DNA of 64,000 nucleotides from NCBI GenBank assembly GCA_947034895.1, contig OX344761.1, positions 69,253,839-69,317,838 on the forward strand, written 5' to 3'. The position numbers were made by a program, and so were the translations under genes. Source of the stretch: Rhytidiadelphus loreus (lineage: Eukaryota > Streptophyta > Bryopsida > Hypnales > Hylocomiaceae). The stretch's first letter is position 1. Each line of letters begins with the position of its first letter. The notes beneath the pieces were generated by a model. That model was not told the origin of the DNA. It was given only the letters and a program-made list of their open reading frames with translations, and did not search any database. Of the stretch, positions 35,393 to 48,500 are shown piece after piece.

Positions 35393-36673
35393 GGGGGGGG
35401 CACTTAGAGTGTCCATTAGAACCCACGTACAAACAAAACTTTGGACCTCCTATATATTTTTTGAATTTTAAATATAAATAAATAAAATATGAATAGATTT
35501 TTCTACTTTGAAAGTTTATATTTTGAATTATTGATATTTTTATTTGTTAATAATAATTAGTTACAAATTTTTGAAGTAAAGAGATACACTTTAGAACTGA
35601 AAAATAACTTTCACACCCCTATATTATATAAGAAAAAATTGTTTAAAAAATCAACAAATTTTTTTGAAAAATAACTCTCTATTGAAAGCTCATTTTGAGT
35701 TGAATATTGATTCAATGGTCATCTAAATGTATTCTCTATAATTATTTGAGTTGAAAAATATGCCATTTTAGTTCATTTTTAACGTCTTCTAGAAATCATT
35801 TCGTATTTTATTTAAGTTGAAAATTTTGGCAATACAAACTTATAGTCATTATTAAACAATACTCAAAATTTTAGGTTGAAATTATAGTTTATTAAAGGGT
35901 GAATGCAAGAAACACCGGTACTATTTGGCGTCACAACTGGAATGACGGAGATGCAATTTGCCATATCTTTTGGGAAATGAAGTCCATGTACTTGAAATTT
36001 TTATTGGAGATGGCTAACTTGGAAGTCCTTAGATTCCTTACTTTTGAGAAATTTTGAAAAAAAATCCTTTGATTAAATTGTAATTTACCTAATTTGTCAC
36101 ACTTTGCGTTTTAGGGGTTTTTAGTACTGTGGAGCATCCAAAAATGATGATGTACGTCTAGGATTGTTGTGGGCTATTGCCACAATAGAAGGGCATGTGC
36201 CTACCAAAGGGCATTCAAAAAAACACAATTCATTGTCTTCAACATGCATGCAAATAGGGGTCCCTTGCCTATAGCGCTCCTAATTTTTATGATGGTTTCA
36301 ATTTTTAGTTTTTGGTGAAATGTAATCACTATCAAGTCTCTACAAATGGCCAATTTTTAGTTTTTTTTTATTCATGATTTTCTAATTATTATTAATTTAT
36401 ACTTAATTTTATCTACTTTTTGTGACAAACTGTCATTTTTTTTAAGTAGTACAATTTCAGTATTATAAAGTACTCAAAAGTACTACTGGCTGTTGATTTT
36501 TCGGATCAACGGCTGAGATTGCTCCGTTTTGCAGTACTAGCTGTACTTGTAGTACTGGGCAGAAAAAACACAGTTTTGGCAGAACGCTCCCTAAATCGTT
36601 CGGTGTTTCTTGCATCCACCCTAAAAACCACTTGTTCGCATGTGGTTTGTTGTAGTAGAACTAAGTGCACCCC
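35393..36673. mobile_element. G-run TIR element, copy 2, inserted in the outer MITE
   Basis: The ends are GGGGGGGGCACTTAG and, inverted, GGGGTGCACTTAG. The segment 35400-35893 plus 36626-36673 corresponds to the whole of copy 1 at 25450-26008 in inverted orientation. It is interrupted by a third element at 35897. Its target duplication is not clear. Confidence 0.7.
35897..36621. mobile_element. 725-bp TIR element, innermost of the nest
   Basis: The TIR is GGGTGAATGCAAGAAACACC+G at the left and GGGTGGATGCAAGAAACACC+G (inverted) at the right, with one mismatch in 21. TAAA flanks both sides (35893-35896, 36622-36625). Copy 1 of its host element reads 'tttattagaaaccac' uninterrupted at the same place, confirming the boundaries. 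It is non-coding. Relatives lie at 22478-23222 and 62175-62597. Confidence 0.85.
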
Positions 36674-36777
36674 TGAGCAAAATCTAACAGAAACAACAAA
36701 TTTCTATCAAAATCAACAAAAAATTGATCCAAATCAACGTGACCAAAACAACAGAAATTTCAGATTTTCTACTAGTG

Positions 36778-39700
36778 CCTCTACTTTGATCATTAGGGGT
36801 TAATTTGTATTTTGTCAAACAATTCCTAATATTGAAAATTTGTATTATGCCAAACAATTTCTAATATTGAAATTTTGTATTATGCCAAAGAATTAATTTC
36901 AATCTTGTCTATGTGGCAAATCCATGTCAGTGGATTTTGTAGCTTTAGTTAAGATGGGGCCCCTCTAAATGTACTACTAACCCAAAACTGCTATCATCAC
37001 TTTAGAGACATTTCCAAAATCAATATGTACCTATTTGAAAGAATTGATTTTAAAACTTCTACCAAAAAAAACTTTGACCCTTCATAACTTTTGCATATGG
37101 CATCCAACGCGACATTCTTTGGTGTGTTGGAATGTTCTTTCACTTGCCAATTAGAAAATATTAAAATTTAACTAGTCTAATGATAGTAATGACGCACAAT
37201 AGCAAAAAATCGTAGAATGGAGGTACCCACCTTAGGTCCCTTGTGCAAGTCTAATATTTGCATTGGAACCCGTTCAATGATTTCTAGGTTGACTAGAAGG
37301 AAAACTAGTTTTAAATTTGTACCCGGGTATATTTGAAATTCTAAAGCTCAAAATATTCAAGGTTCCTATAAAGTAGGAGGTGCTAATTATGTGCATGCTC
37401 CAAGAACTATCTCTATAATTAGACCATGAAGTATTACTATAGCAATGTGAAATAGTCCATGCAAGGATGTAAAATTGATGTTCAATGGTGTTGGACCTTT
37501 TAGAAGTTGAGGATGGTCCTTTTTTGGACCATTCAAAGACAAAATATGAGTATAATGGTAACAATAATGAAGTTCTTTTGATTCTTTCATTTGTAAGGAA
37601 AATGTTGTTAGAGCCTATTCAACAACAACATGAGTTCAGATTTTGAAATGTGAATTGCCCTCGGAATTGCCATTTTTAGTGCATATGAGGTCTACAATTA
37701 TGAATGAAGAGGCATCATTTACCAAAGCACCTGATATAATTTTTATTAGCTAGGTGGGCTCCTTAACCCTTCAACGACCGAAAACACACAATGTGTCTTC
37801 TTCAAATTTTCAATGGCAAATTCTCATTAGGGTGAAACAAATCTCAATATTTTGTAAACTAGGATTTTGTAGAGTAACAAGTTTATATATGTTTTGAAAT
37901 TTTTTATTTTCAAAATTTGAATATGAGAAGTATCTAAAATTTTATTTAGGAAATGAAGTCTAATAGAAAAAAGGAGCATATATAATTTTTCCAATGAAAG
38001 AAATAGTAGGGATAGAAAAAAACATTTTCTTGGACATTTCTAGTTTTTCAAACAAACTCGGTCTAGAGAATTTTTTTTCAAATTTGTATTTTTATCAATT
38101 TAAAAAATAAAAGGTTCAATCTAGTCATCTAGTCTGATTAAGAATACAAAATAATTAGAATGATCCCAATTTTTTTTGAACATGTTCCAAATAATATGCT
38201 AATAATATCAATTGTTAAATTTCAAAAATTCATGCATATGTAAATTTCTTTTAATTTTGTAGGATCCAATTTGGTTAGTTTTGACTATCTACTTTTTTTT
38301 TGAAAACGTGTACAACTTTGAGAGAGTTTTTTGTTTTTCAATTTTTTCAATTAAAAAGTACTACATTTACCTTTTATTCATGTACAATTTGTTTTGGAGG
38401 GTAAAAAATCATTATTCATCTTTTTATAATTTTTCTTGCCCAAAAGCTGTATTATTTTATTATAAAGTTGATCACCCAAAATTGTTATAATCTAAAAATC
38501 CAGCGGTCAAAATTTTCCACAATTAATCCCATGCATACTACTTAGACAAAGTAGTGTTTACTTTTGTAGAATTAAAATTAAAAATTTCAAGTACATCTAT
38601 GTGCAAAAAAAATCAAAGTGAGACAATTCATTGAAAATTTCCATTGTCAAAAAGTTGTTGGGCCTTGAGTCCTTGACAGGTTACTGTAACTATTGAACCC
38701 AAATCATGGCATTCTAATTGTGAAAATGAACCCATGCTTTGAACAATTTCATGAACGGCAAAATATTACTAACTAATCTTTCAATTTCTTCTTAGAGGGC
38801 TTGAGATTTGTCAAAGAGAGCAAATTTGCTATCAACAATGAGTGAAAGTTCAAATGGAAATTGTAAAAGTGATGATAGCCAAATGCAACCATAGAAGTGT
38901 CCTCGCAACTAAGGTAGTATGCTCTAAAAGTGACCATTTAAGGGCTGGTCCGCCTTTTTCATAGACTTTTGTAGAAGGAAGTATTTTTAGACCATTTTTC
39001 AGAGAAAGAAAAATAGAATGATGCGGAACCTAACACAAGTAGTTTTGTATTTTTCCAAGCATTTTTGAATTACTTATAAATTTTCAAAGATTTAGGACAT
39101 AGGCACCTATTTGTGACCATAGGTCTCCCAAAATTCGTCCACTTGCAACTTGTAACTCTATGTGCAGAAATCAAAGACAATGATTGGCTCTTGCAATAGA
39201 AAAAAAAAATTTCCTCGATGCATTCAATTGCTAAAGTGGTTCATTTAAGGATCACCCCATCTCCATTCTCCACCTAAAAATAGGTGTGCTTTGAAGAGGA
39301 TGGGCGCTTTTAAGCATACTACCTTAAGGCTCTAGCCAAGAGGATTACATTGCAAACAAAGATGAAGATAGTGAAGAAGATTACTTTAATTGGGCCATGA
39401 AGAAGGAAGATGAGGTAGTACAAAAGAGCGTACTGAAAGAGGAAATCATCAACAACAACAAACATTTAGAAGATAATGTAGTCTAAGAAGAGGCAAATTT
39501 TATTGAAGAGAATAGAAGAGTACTAGGAGGTACAAGACAACAATTGGAGGGGTTGTTGTGACCAATTCCATTTTGACTTCCACCTATAGAAAATGTGTCC
39601 ATTGAGTAAAGAGGGAGGGTTGCTATTATGTGAGACTAGGAGTATGACATATGAGCCTAAAAGACTATACACCTATATTATAGGTGTTTATATTATAGAA

Positions 39701-41039
39701 ACTTTCCATGATTATAGTGTAGCTATGATATAGGTATCTATATTATAGGTGTTTATATTATATGCACCTTCAATGGTTGTAATATATCTACTTATAATCT
39801 TATATATATGTTCAAAGTTCACATGCTTGCATTTTCATGCCCACATATTAGCACCATTGAGCAAGGAGGCGTCTTACAATTGTCAATTTCCAAGAGACAA
39901 ATTATGTGATGCAACTTCTCGAGGCATTGCACATTGTGCATTACTTAAATGACTTGCTGCTAAAACATCATACTTAGGGGTCTTTGTAAGAACCAATTGC
40001 CATTTTTGTCTCAAAATGTTCTATTTCAATGAGTATCGTGACTTTTGGAATAATTTTTTTCAATAATGAACTAAACTATGGATAATTTGTAAAGCATTCA
40101 AAATAATATATGTGAAAATAATATATGTCAAACCTAGAAAAATTTATCTCTAAAATTTATGCACAAAAAAAAGGTGATCAAAAATGCCAAAAAAATAGAT
40201 ACTTTGATGTTTGATTTTTAGAAAATAGTAAGAAAATTCAAAAAACAAACTAAAAATTGACCATTTTTTTTAATTTGAAGATTCTACTTGTCGACCATGT
40301 GCATCCGTAGGGGAAAAAATTGTCTTCTCTGCACTTATGCAAAGGTAGTTCATTTTGAGCATGTGTGGAAGGTGGACACTTTACTATTTTTAGAAAATCT
40401 CTTCATGAGCTTGTGTAATTTTTGTAGAAGTCCTTCTTTCTCAATTTTGACCTTCAAATTCACATTTTTGAGTCAAAAATAGTACTCCCCCCCCAATGAC
40501 AAAGGTAGAGATCCAATTGGGGGCTACTTAATATTAGTGAACTAATTGAAAAAATCGACAAAAATTACTAAATGTCTACAACTACCAACTATCATATGTA
40601 CTTTCATGTCAAATTTTATACAAAATTGACATATGGTGCAAAATTTATGAGCAAAAGACCACTTGTTTAAGGCCAAGGGGACAAAAAAGGACAAAATTTC
40701 GAATGGCAAAGTAAGATCAACAACCAAAAAAATTATTTGCATTTGGAGGTTAATGGAGCACTACAAGAGCAGGGCATACTACGCGAACAAAACGTTATAT
40801 TCAAAATTTTGGGAGTTTGGGACCCTCCCAAAATAATATTGTCAATTTTGATACCAATACAAATGATTTTCAGGAAATAATTTGTGTTCAGGACTAATAG
40901 AATTACTAGTTATTCAAGTGCAATTTCCATTAAAATGATAGTGAAGTGACATACAAAGTCCTTTATTAACATGACTTGGATTTGTGAGTGACTAATGTTT
41001 TTATTAAAATACATAAGATCATGCCATATAGAACACCAA
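36778..41039. other. AT-rich non-coding stretch with small tandem repeats
   Basis: 36801-36897 holds three ~41-bp units ('tttgtattatgccaaacaatt'). 39665-39770 holds 'tctatattataggtgtttatattata' units. An acidic open segment near 39335-39485 (about 48 codons) may be a coding relic but has no recognisable domain. No intact gene is seen. Confidence 0.45.
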
Positions 41040-41110
41040 GTCATGAGCTCTGAAGTTGGTTGTAAGGGGTTGTTTATCTCAATCAGGCGGTCCGGGTTCG
41101 ATTCTTGTTG
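41040..41110 (+). repeat. Possible tRNA-derived SINE head
   Basis: 'gctctgaagttggttgtaaggg' resembles a pol III A box, and 'ggtccgggttcgattctt' about 35 bases later matches a B box (GGTTCGANNC). The spacing is like tRNA-derived SINEs. There is no tRNA cloverleaf and the element's ends are unclear. Confidence 0.4.
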
Positions 41111-41599
41111 AACTCGTATGAGCGGCTGAGAGACATACATGACTTGGTACTGCTAGTGAATTATTCAGGCAAGAATGTTGTAACAACCAACTGCCCACCT
41201 ATCCGGAATGTGACAAGTGCTTAATACAGTTAACAAAAACAAAGTGGTTATACCCACTACCATTTTTTCAATTGTCTCACACTTTTAATTTAACTGGTCA
41301 TAGATATTTACAACATAAATGCTATTTAAAATTTTAAAAACCAATGGAAAAACATGTAAGATATTAAACTCAGAAGTACATAAAAAAATACATTAAAATT
41401 GAAATTGAATAGTCTTATTTATATAAATTAGACGTATATTCTAAAACATACAAGCAATACCAAACTATAAATCAAACCAAACAAAATTCAAACCTATGCA
41501 ATTTACTACAATAAACAAATTCCATCCATTATACACAATATAAGGATGTTCAATACAAAACAGAACATGCCACATGTACACATATGTGGATATCGCTTC

Positions 41600-44444
41600 T
41601 CAATTACAAGAAGTCAAACTTTCGTTGATGACTTCAATTTGTATAGCAGGGATCTTGATCATACACTCCACAGTGTCTTTCTGGATCCTCGACTTCCACG
41701 CTGTCATAAGAGCATCCGTGTGTTGCCAAACCGGAAGTTCAGTTTCATCAATCCTCCAACGTAAACCTCTTTCGCTGTCCCATCCGGTGTAGAAATCTTG
41801 AACATTCTGATTCCTTAATGTTGGACGAAAGTATTGAAGAAGGACACAATTTGGATACTCTGGATTGGAGTTTGGATCAGACAATGCCCTTGCAATCCAA
41901 ACTGGGTGCGAGTCACCATCAGCGGGCCGAACTGCAACAAAATAGCCTTCAAATAAATCTCGAGCCACTCGAAAAGATGGATTCGGGCGACCACTCAATG
42001 GCCCGACGTACGAGTCATCCTCCCCAAACTCTTCACGATCCTCACCATCATCGTCTAATTCATCTACTCGACTTGCTTGAACACGTGTAGTTGGCCAAAA
42101 ACCGTTCTTCAAAACATGAAAGGTAGGTAACGGTTCCATCAACGCTACCTTCACGCCACGCCAATAGTTCACCAAATGTTCGTAACGTCTTCGGTAATCC
42201 CCAGTGACGTCTGCATTGCATAAATTCTCCCAATACTTTACAAACCCCGACACACCTTTGACGATGTCTTCCAAGCCTTTCATAGGCTTCAGCGGAACAG
42301 GCAATGGTGAACCGCGTGGCCACAAACTTTGCCCTTCAGCATCTTCTTTCCACAACTTAATGCCTCCTCCTCCTTCGCCTAACCAATGAGCATCAGTGTA
42401 GAAAAGTTTGTACTTCATGACAGGGCACCCCGTTGAATCTAGGTAGAACTTCAATTGATGTGGCCTTGTATGCCCAACAAGAATGTCATCACCATCTACA
42501 AATGACCCTGCTATAAAACCTTTGAAATCGAGTACTTCTTCAATAAGGTGAGGGATAGTGGGGACGGAATCCACATCCATGAAGGCTTCATTAGCGCTGG
42601 TACTGTTGGGAAGTTCTCTTTCTTCAAATCCATGCTCCATCTTCCAAATAACGCATCAATGTCATCATGCGTATGACCCACAATGATGAAGTTCACAAAA
42701 ACTTCCCGGAAGATCTTGTTTGCTACAAGAAGAGACCAAAAACCAAAAACATATCTATTCTTATTGTCTCCTGTGGCATTGTCCATTTGCACATTTAAAA
42801 TGGGCGGTAGTTGCGTGGCTGGAGCTAAGGTATTTGGCAACGGCGGTAATGATGCATGGCACATGTCTGCACCCTCTAGCACAACCTTAAACAAATTAGA
42901 GGACTTTGCATTTGTGAACAACTCCCTAGAAGACGACTTCGGTGCTAACTCTAAATCTCGTAACAACTTTGCCATTGAACCAATGGTATAGTTGGAGTCA
43001 TGCAAGAAGACATCCAAGCCATAATGCGCATAGCGCACATCCGCATGACCATGCGCAATCATGACGGTCACAGATACAGATAGCTTCATGAGACCATCAA
43101 GTTCTTTATTCTTGTGAGAGAAGACCGGACAAGCGGTTTTTGCATGATCCATCTTGTCGTGTATGATGGTAAGACACTTATGCGGAGAGTTGAAGGACAA
43201 GTCTCGGTTGATGTAATACACATCCCTGTGTGCTCGAGCGACGGTGAGATGCTTATTCAACCTCCTTGACCACTTCATAGTTGTTTGGGAGCCATTGATA
43301 GCACCCTTGATGAGTTCATTATATTTGTCACAAGTAGCACACTGAGCAAAATTATCCCCTGGTTTCTTCACATCAAATTCAGAAAACTTTGTGGACCTTA
43401 TCTTGCTCAAGGTTGAAGTTGAAATCTCCTTCAAACCAAAAGCCGCATTGGTTTCATTGAGCTTTTGTAACTGGTCCTTCCATAGGAATGATGCCGGAAG
43501 AATCTTGGACACAACCTTCTCACCTGCCTTCAAAGTTCGGGTACGATGAGGCATGTGATCTGCCTCCTTGTCTAGGATGCACTTCAAGGAAGCCTTGGCT
43601 TGTTGAGTATGTTCTCTAGGCTTCAACAATCCAGTATTATCGTGATCCCTTGCTTCCCGATCATCCTTCATGTATTTCAAGTATCGATAGAATGTAGATT
43701 CAGCAACCCCTGCAATATGCATCCATGCGCGTAAACACACATTTATCTCTTCAATTGTCACCATCTTCCTTCGGCGTGAACCTTCATGAATCTATCTATG
43801 ATCCTATGCACATCAGTTTTCATGAAAGCTCTATGCTTGAAAGTTGAATTTCGGTACATGCGTTCTCGGAAAGCTCAAATTTTCTCCCTAGGAAACGGCT
43901 GGACACAATTCTTGTTGCAACACACTTTGCTAGACACCAAGTTAATTGACTCCTGCGATAGGAGCTCTTTAGCTTTTACACCAGTCTCCTGAGGCGGGTT
44001 TCTGACGGCACTAGCATATGGTCTTGCAGATGATGCAGATGGCGGGTTTAGAAGAGATGCTTGCAGACGATTGAAATTGTCCCTAGTTTCATGGTCGTGA
44101 AGACTTGCTCCACAATAATGAACCAGTTCAATTGGCCAAGCTACCAACGAGTAAAACAGTTCCTCAAGAAGGTCCACCTCAGAATGGGACTTTGAAATAT
44201 GCACTGATACATGAGTATCACCGAGAGGACCACTGGCACCAAGAACAAGATCAGAGCTCACGCTGTGGCAAGTACCTTCACCAACAAGTAAGCCTTCAGC
44301 ATTATACAGCTTAACACACTTCTTATTCCACATCAGACGCGGAATCCCTTCACACTCAGGAATGTCAACATTCATCTCTTAAATCATTTGTATCTCATCG
44401 TCCGACAAATCCATGTCAATATCCGGGTTCGCAAGAGGATCCAT
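41600..44444 (-). pseudogene. DUF7869-type transposon protein, nearly full length, frame broken
   Basis: The gene reads on the minus strand from the ATG at 44444, after a TTTTGTACAG acceptor, to the stop at 41600, about 930 residues. It contains a Cys motif 'CCNKNC' (about 43910), 'RAWMHIAGVAESTFYRYLKYM', and the core 'VQMDNATGDNKNRYVFGFWSLL...VNFIIVGHTHDDIDALFGRWS' typical of DUF7869 proteins, with D-N...H...DD residues that look like a DDE-type nuclease site. The family is encoded by eukaryotic mobile elements; a transposase role is inferred. Defects: TAA at 44379-44381, TGA at 43875-43877, a 1-nt shift near 43778-43785 and a 1-nt shift near 42580-42590. Element termini were not identified. 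The upstream leader carries the palindrome family at 44580-44894. Confidence 0.75.
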
Positions 44445-44579
44445 GGAACCTGTACAAAACAATCAACAATTGAAGTTTTTTGGCTAATGAATAACATAAT
44501 CCATGAAAGTCACATTAGTTACGCTAAATCTGTTCTTCAATACCACAATTGAATGAAGACAGAAGAGGTACAGATGCAT

Positions 44580-44894
44580 TTTAGCGCGAGTCGCGCTAAA
44601 GTGTAGTTTATTCTGGATGGACAAGTATAGCTAAGGTGCAAATGGGAGATACTCCACTGAAAATATCTGGGCATCCTTGTCACTAGCACTAAAGTGCATT
44701 CTACTGATTCCTTGGAAACCACATCTATACTATCACGACTACTGTCAAAGTGAAATTACACATAGAGGTCGCATATGCTCATTAGCGCGAACGATTTACA
44801 TGGAGAAGACATACACTTTAGCATCACTAGAGCTAAAGTGCAATCTAACGATTCACAAAGAGGAGACATGCACTTTAGCGCGACTAGCGCTAAA
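44580..44894. repeat. Palindrome family, cluster 1 (3 clear copies)
   Basis: Copies at 44580-44600 (perfect arms), 44817-44837 (diverged centre) and 44874-44894 (one change; arms extend to TGCACTTTAGCGC / GCGCTAAAGTGCA). Decayed halves lie at about 44676-44699 and 44781-44790. They lie 5' of the minus-strand DUF7869 gene, in its apparent leader or first intron. Confidence 0.85.
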
Positions 44895-45244
44895 GTGCAA
44901 TCAACAGGTTTTATATTAATTTGCTCAACAATCCCGTGTTTTGCGGAACTCATTCATTTTACAATAGTGAAATTACTATTTTTAGAAAGCCCGAAAATTA
45001 AGGCAATATTTCCAAACAGTATCATGAAATGGTCATTGGAATTTGTGTAACAACCTTACGTGATGAAAATCTACTATATTGGCAAAGACGCGACATGATA
45101 TGTAGACTTCATAAGTGATTACGGACGCTAACAATTGCCCCTGTGAAGCTACTGAAATTAATTGACTTGACTTCCTTCAAGTTCGCGCTCCATGTTTAAA
45201 AACTGATTCAGAACGTACATGTACAATAACATCAACGAGATGCG

Positions 45245-45556
45245 ATGAAGTACCTCCTGAAAGAGGAATGGGACACAAACTACTCGGTGGATCTGTGTTC
45301 CCCAAAAGAAACTCTTGAATTCTCCACAGAAACTAACAATGTAAGTACAAGACGCACACAACGAGAACAACGCGCACAAAAATTGACTCAGTTGAAGAGA
45401 AAGGTGGAAGGAGATGACTGCATCTTGGTTGACTACGCACACTTGAATTCTTGGCGGGAAGAAAATTGCGCCAATCCATTCTATGATTTTGAAAGCCCTC
45501 TGTCTAATTTCAGAAACCCCGGGATTCCTGATTCCTTGCGTAGGTTTACACTATAA
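45245..45556 (+). other. Open segment, possible exon of unknown gene
   Basis: A 103-codon frame with balanced composition. A canonical donor GTAAGT at 45340 follows 'SPKETLEFSTETNN', so only 45245-45339 may be exon. There is no domain I recognise and no partner exon found. It lies between two hairpin-bearing loci. Confidence 0.25.
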
Positions 45557-48500
45557 AGCACCAACTAATCCTAGAATAAACCACAGTCCCAACGGATTTT
45601 ATGCGGTGAGGTGCATCTTGAGGATTCCCTATATTAATGCTTGTTGACTTTCGTCCACTGACGTGTCTTCTTGTAATTCGAAAAGTGTCACGGACGCATG
45701 GCAGAATTTTAATTTTTAGTCGCACCCTATTTAGTCGCCTATTACGTGCTTCTTTTCTGAAGTACTTAAATAGCATACGTGAAATACTTTTGATTATATT
45801 AAGAGGATTCTCGCTTTGTTGAAATGACATTCCAATCCTCTGGAAGTCCAATTTTTTTTTCGATTTTATAGTGTCTACAATTTGGGAAATTCCTTTTCCT
45901 TTTATAGGGAAGGCATATTTTATGGTGCAAAATATGACTCTGGAAAATTATTTTTTATAGTACTGAAATTCCACTTTACTGTAGTCATATTTGAACTTTA
46001 GGTTTAGAAAAATTTAGGGTCAGGTTTAGGGTTTAGGGTTTGGAATACTAATAATGCATGGCATTACTAAAAATGAGGTCAAATTCATCACATTCTAACA
46101 AAAACTCGGAGTGATGGTTCATTGTACTTCCGAGCTTCACGTGTTGGAAATAAAATTGCGAGCACATGAAAGAGCAAATTTATGCATCCATTTCTAAAGT
46201 TTCTTGGGGGTGAAATCAATAAGATTATAATTTTTATTTTGTTGAGAAGTCAAGTATAATGAGTGTGAAAAAAATTGAGTGTCATTCTTCGTTGCACTTC
46301 AAAGGCACACGTGTAGAACTTCTTCTTCAACATGACGTGTGTTGTAGTTAAAAAATTTTAAAGCTCTAAACCTAAACCCTAAACTAATAAGATGAAAGTA
46401 AAAAGTATGTAGAAGTTGCAAATACACTAAACTTGTAAATTGAGGAGAAAAACTCATTCTTGTTACTTGTAGGCAACTTCCTACCCAAGAGAACTTGCAT
46501 TGAAAAAGCTATGTACTATAGTTTAAATTTTTTAAACAAGAAAAGAAACAATAAATTTAAAAGAATGTAAGGAAAACAATAGAAGTTTTAAACACCATGT
46601 AAATTTAGGATTCAAAAAAATACATAACTAATGGTCTCTTTGAATGACGTACTACGTGGAATTAAAAATTGGGGCACGAACCTTCCCCTGTACTTTAGTG
46701 TCCAAAAAAATTGAATCTCATGAAAATCACGTAGAAGTAAATAGGAACCATGTTGTGCAAGTTGCAATTCTTTACAAACTCAACGATTTAAAAAAATATA
46801 TAAATAATAGTAACTTTGAATGACGGAGGACGTGAAATCAAATGTTCGAAAAGGACCAAACCCTGTATTTTGATGTCCAAAAAAATATGAAGTCATGAAA
46901 TTCACGTAAAACAAAATGGGAAACATGTTGTGCAAGTTGCAATTGTTAAATATGGTACGTCATTTGATTTTAATTAGGGCTTCAAGTATAAACTATAACA
47001 CAAGGCTTTGCAAATGAAAAGTTCTTTTGCATACGAAAATGCATAAAAGTAACGTACATGTATGATTTATATGAATTGTAATTGTTCAACTTATTTAGAA
47101 CTTGTACATATTTTTTTCATTCCATTTACTTAATTTATTTCATGGATTTAGGGCTTTAGTATTTGTTAACTACAGCGCATGGCACATTTAACAAAAAGTT
47201 CTCTAGCGTATGGAAATGCATAAAAGTAACGTACATGTATGATTTCCATGAATTGTAATTGTTCAAGTTATTTAGAACTTGTACATATTTTTTTCATTCC
47301 ATTTACTTGATTCATCCCATGGCTTCTGGGCTAACATTTAGTTTTTGTTAACTACTGCACATCGCTCATTAAAAGAGAAGTTCTTGGCGTACAAAAATCC
47401 ATTGAATTACTTTTTTTGTTTTTTCTAAACTTTTTATACTTTACGTATAATTCTCCAAACTATAAAAAATCATTTATTTAAAGGTTTAGGGTTCTAAATG
47501 TTGAAGTTGTAAGTTTACTTACAATAGAAAATAATCATGGATATAATACATTGAGTGCAAGCTATTTTTTTTTATACATTATATATACCACATTTGATAC
47601 AGTCCATCGTATTTAGGGTTCATGAAATGTCAAATGTCATGAAGAAAGATTGAAAGAGCGCTTACATTTTAAATAATTATAGAAGTTTCAAAAACTTGGA
47701 GCATTGAAAGAGACAAGGAGAGCACTGTCAATTATGCCAATCATAAGTCACAAATCATTGAACCTAGTGGCACACTTTCAATATCTTGTAGAATCATGAA
47801 TGACAATTATGAGAATGAATGTCTATTTATGGTGACTAATTATTTTCAATGAGTGGTGAAAGGGAACAAGTAAATTTAACTTACGTATGATTTTAAATTT
47901 GAGTTATTTCTTACAATAATTAACTATATACTTTAAATTCAAAAATGAGAATTCTGTATTTTTTTTCCCTCTAACAGCTAATAATTTGTTTTATTCCAAC
48001 CTCACGTTCATGTTGTTTGAATTTTTGGTTAAAAAATAAAATCACTCTTACTTACAATTATTTGGGCTTTCATTTCAATTATAGTTTTCTTACATCCAAT
48101 GCAATTGTGAGAAGTTTGTGAACTTCATTCAGCACAAAAAGAATGTGCAATAAAACATTCATTTGTTGAAGTGGGCAAATACAGTAGTTTAGGGGTTCTT
48201 TGAGTTAAAATAAAAATGAAAGGTATTACAGTACAAAGGTATAATACAAGAAGAGTCAAAAGTGTTACTGTACAAAGGTATAACACAAAAAGAGTCAAAA
48301 TTTCGAAAAGGATATATGCGTTAAGGTATTAAATATTGTTGAAGAAGGCCTATGTATAAAGGAGGCTTCGATTCAAAGCAAACATATGGGCGGGTATGAG
48401 CATCGGGTAGGTACAAACATTGGGCGGATATGGACAACGACGGGTACGGGTATCGGGTACGTACGGGTATCGGGCAGGTATAAGCATTGGCGGATATGGA

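Larger units (their letters stand above)
35311..36777. mobile_element. Outer CACTA-type MITE of a three-level nest
   Basis: The left end is CACTAGTAGAAAATCT and the right end its complement AGATTTTCTACTAGTG. Inverted similarity continues about 80 bp inward ('gttgttttggtcacgttgattt' and its complement at 36729-36755). CACTAGTAGAAAA-type tips are common in plant CACTA elements. The element is split by a second element at 35393-36673. Confidence 0.7.

Noticed and set aside
41050..41100. tRNA gene
   Set aside because: A B-box-like TTCGA segment exists, but no acceptor stem or anticodon arm can be folded; a SINE relic is more likely.
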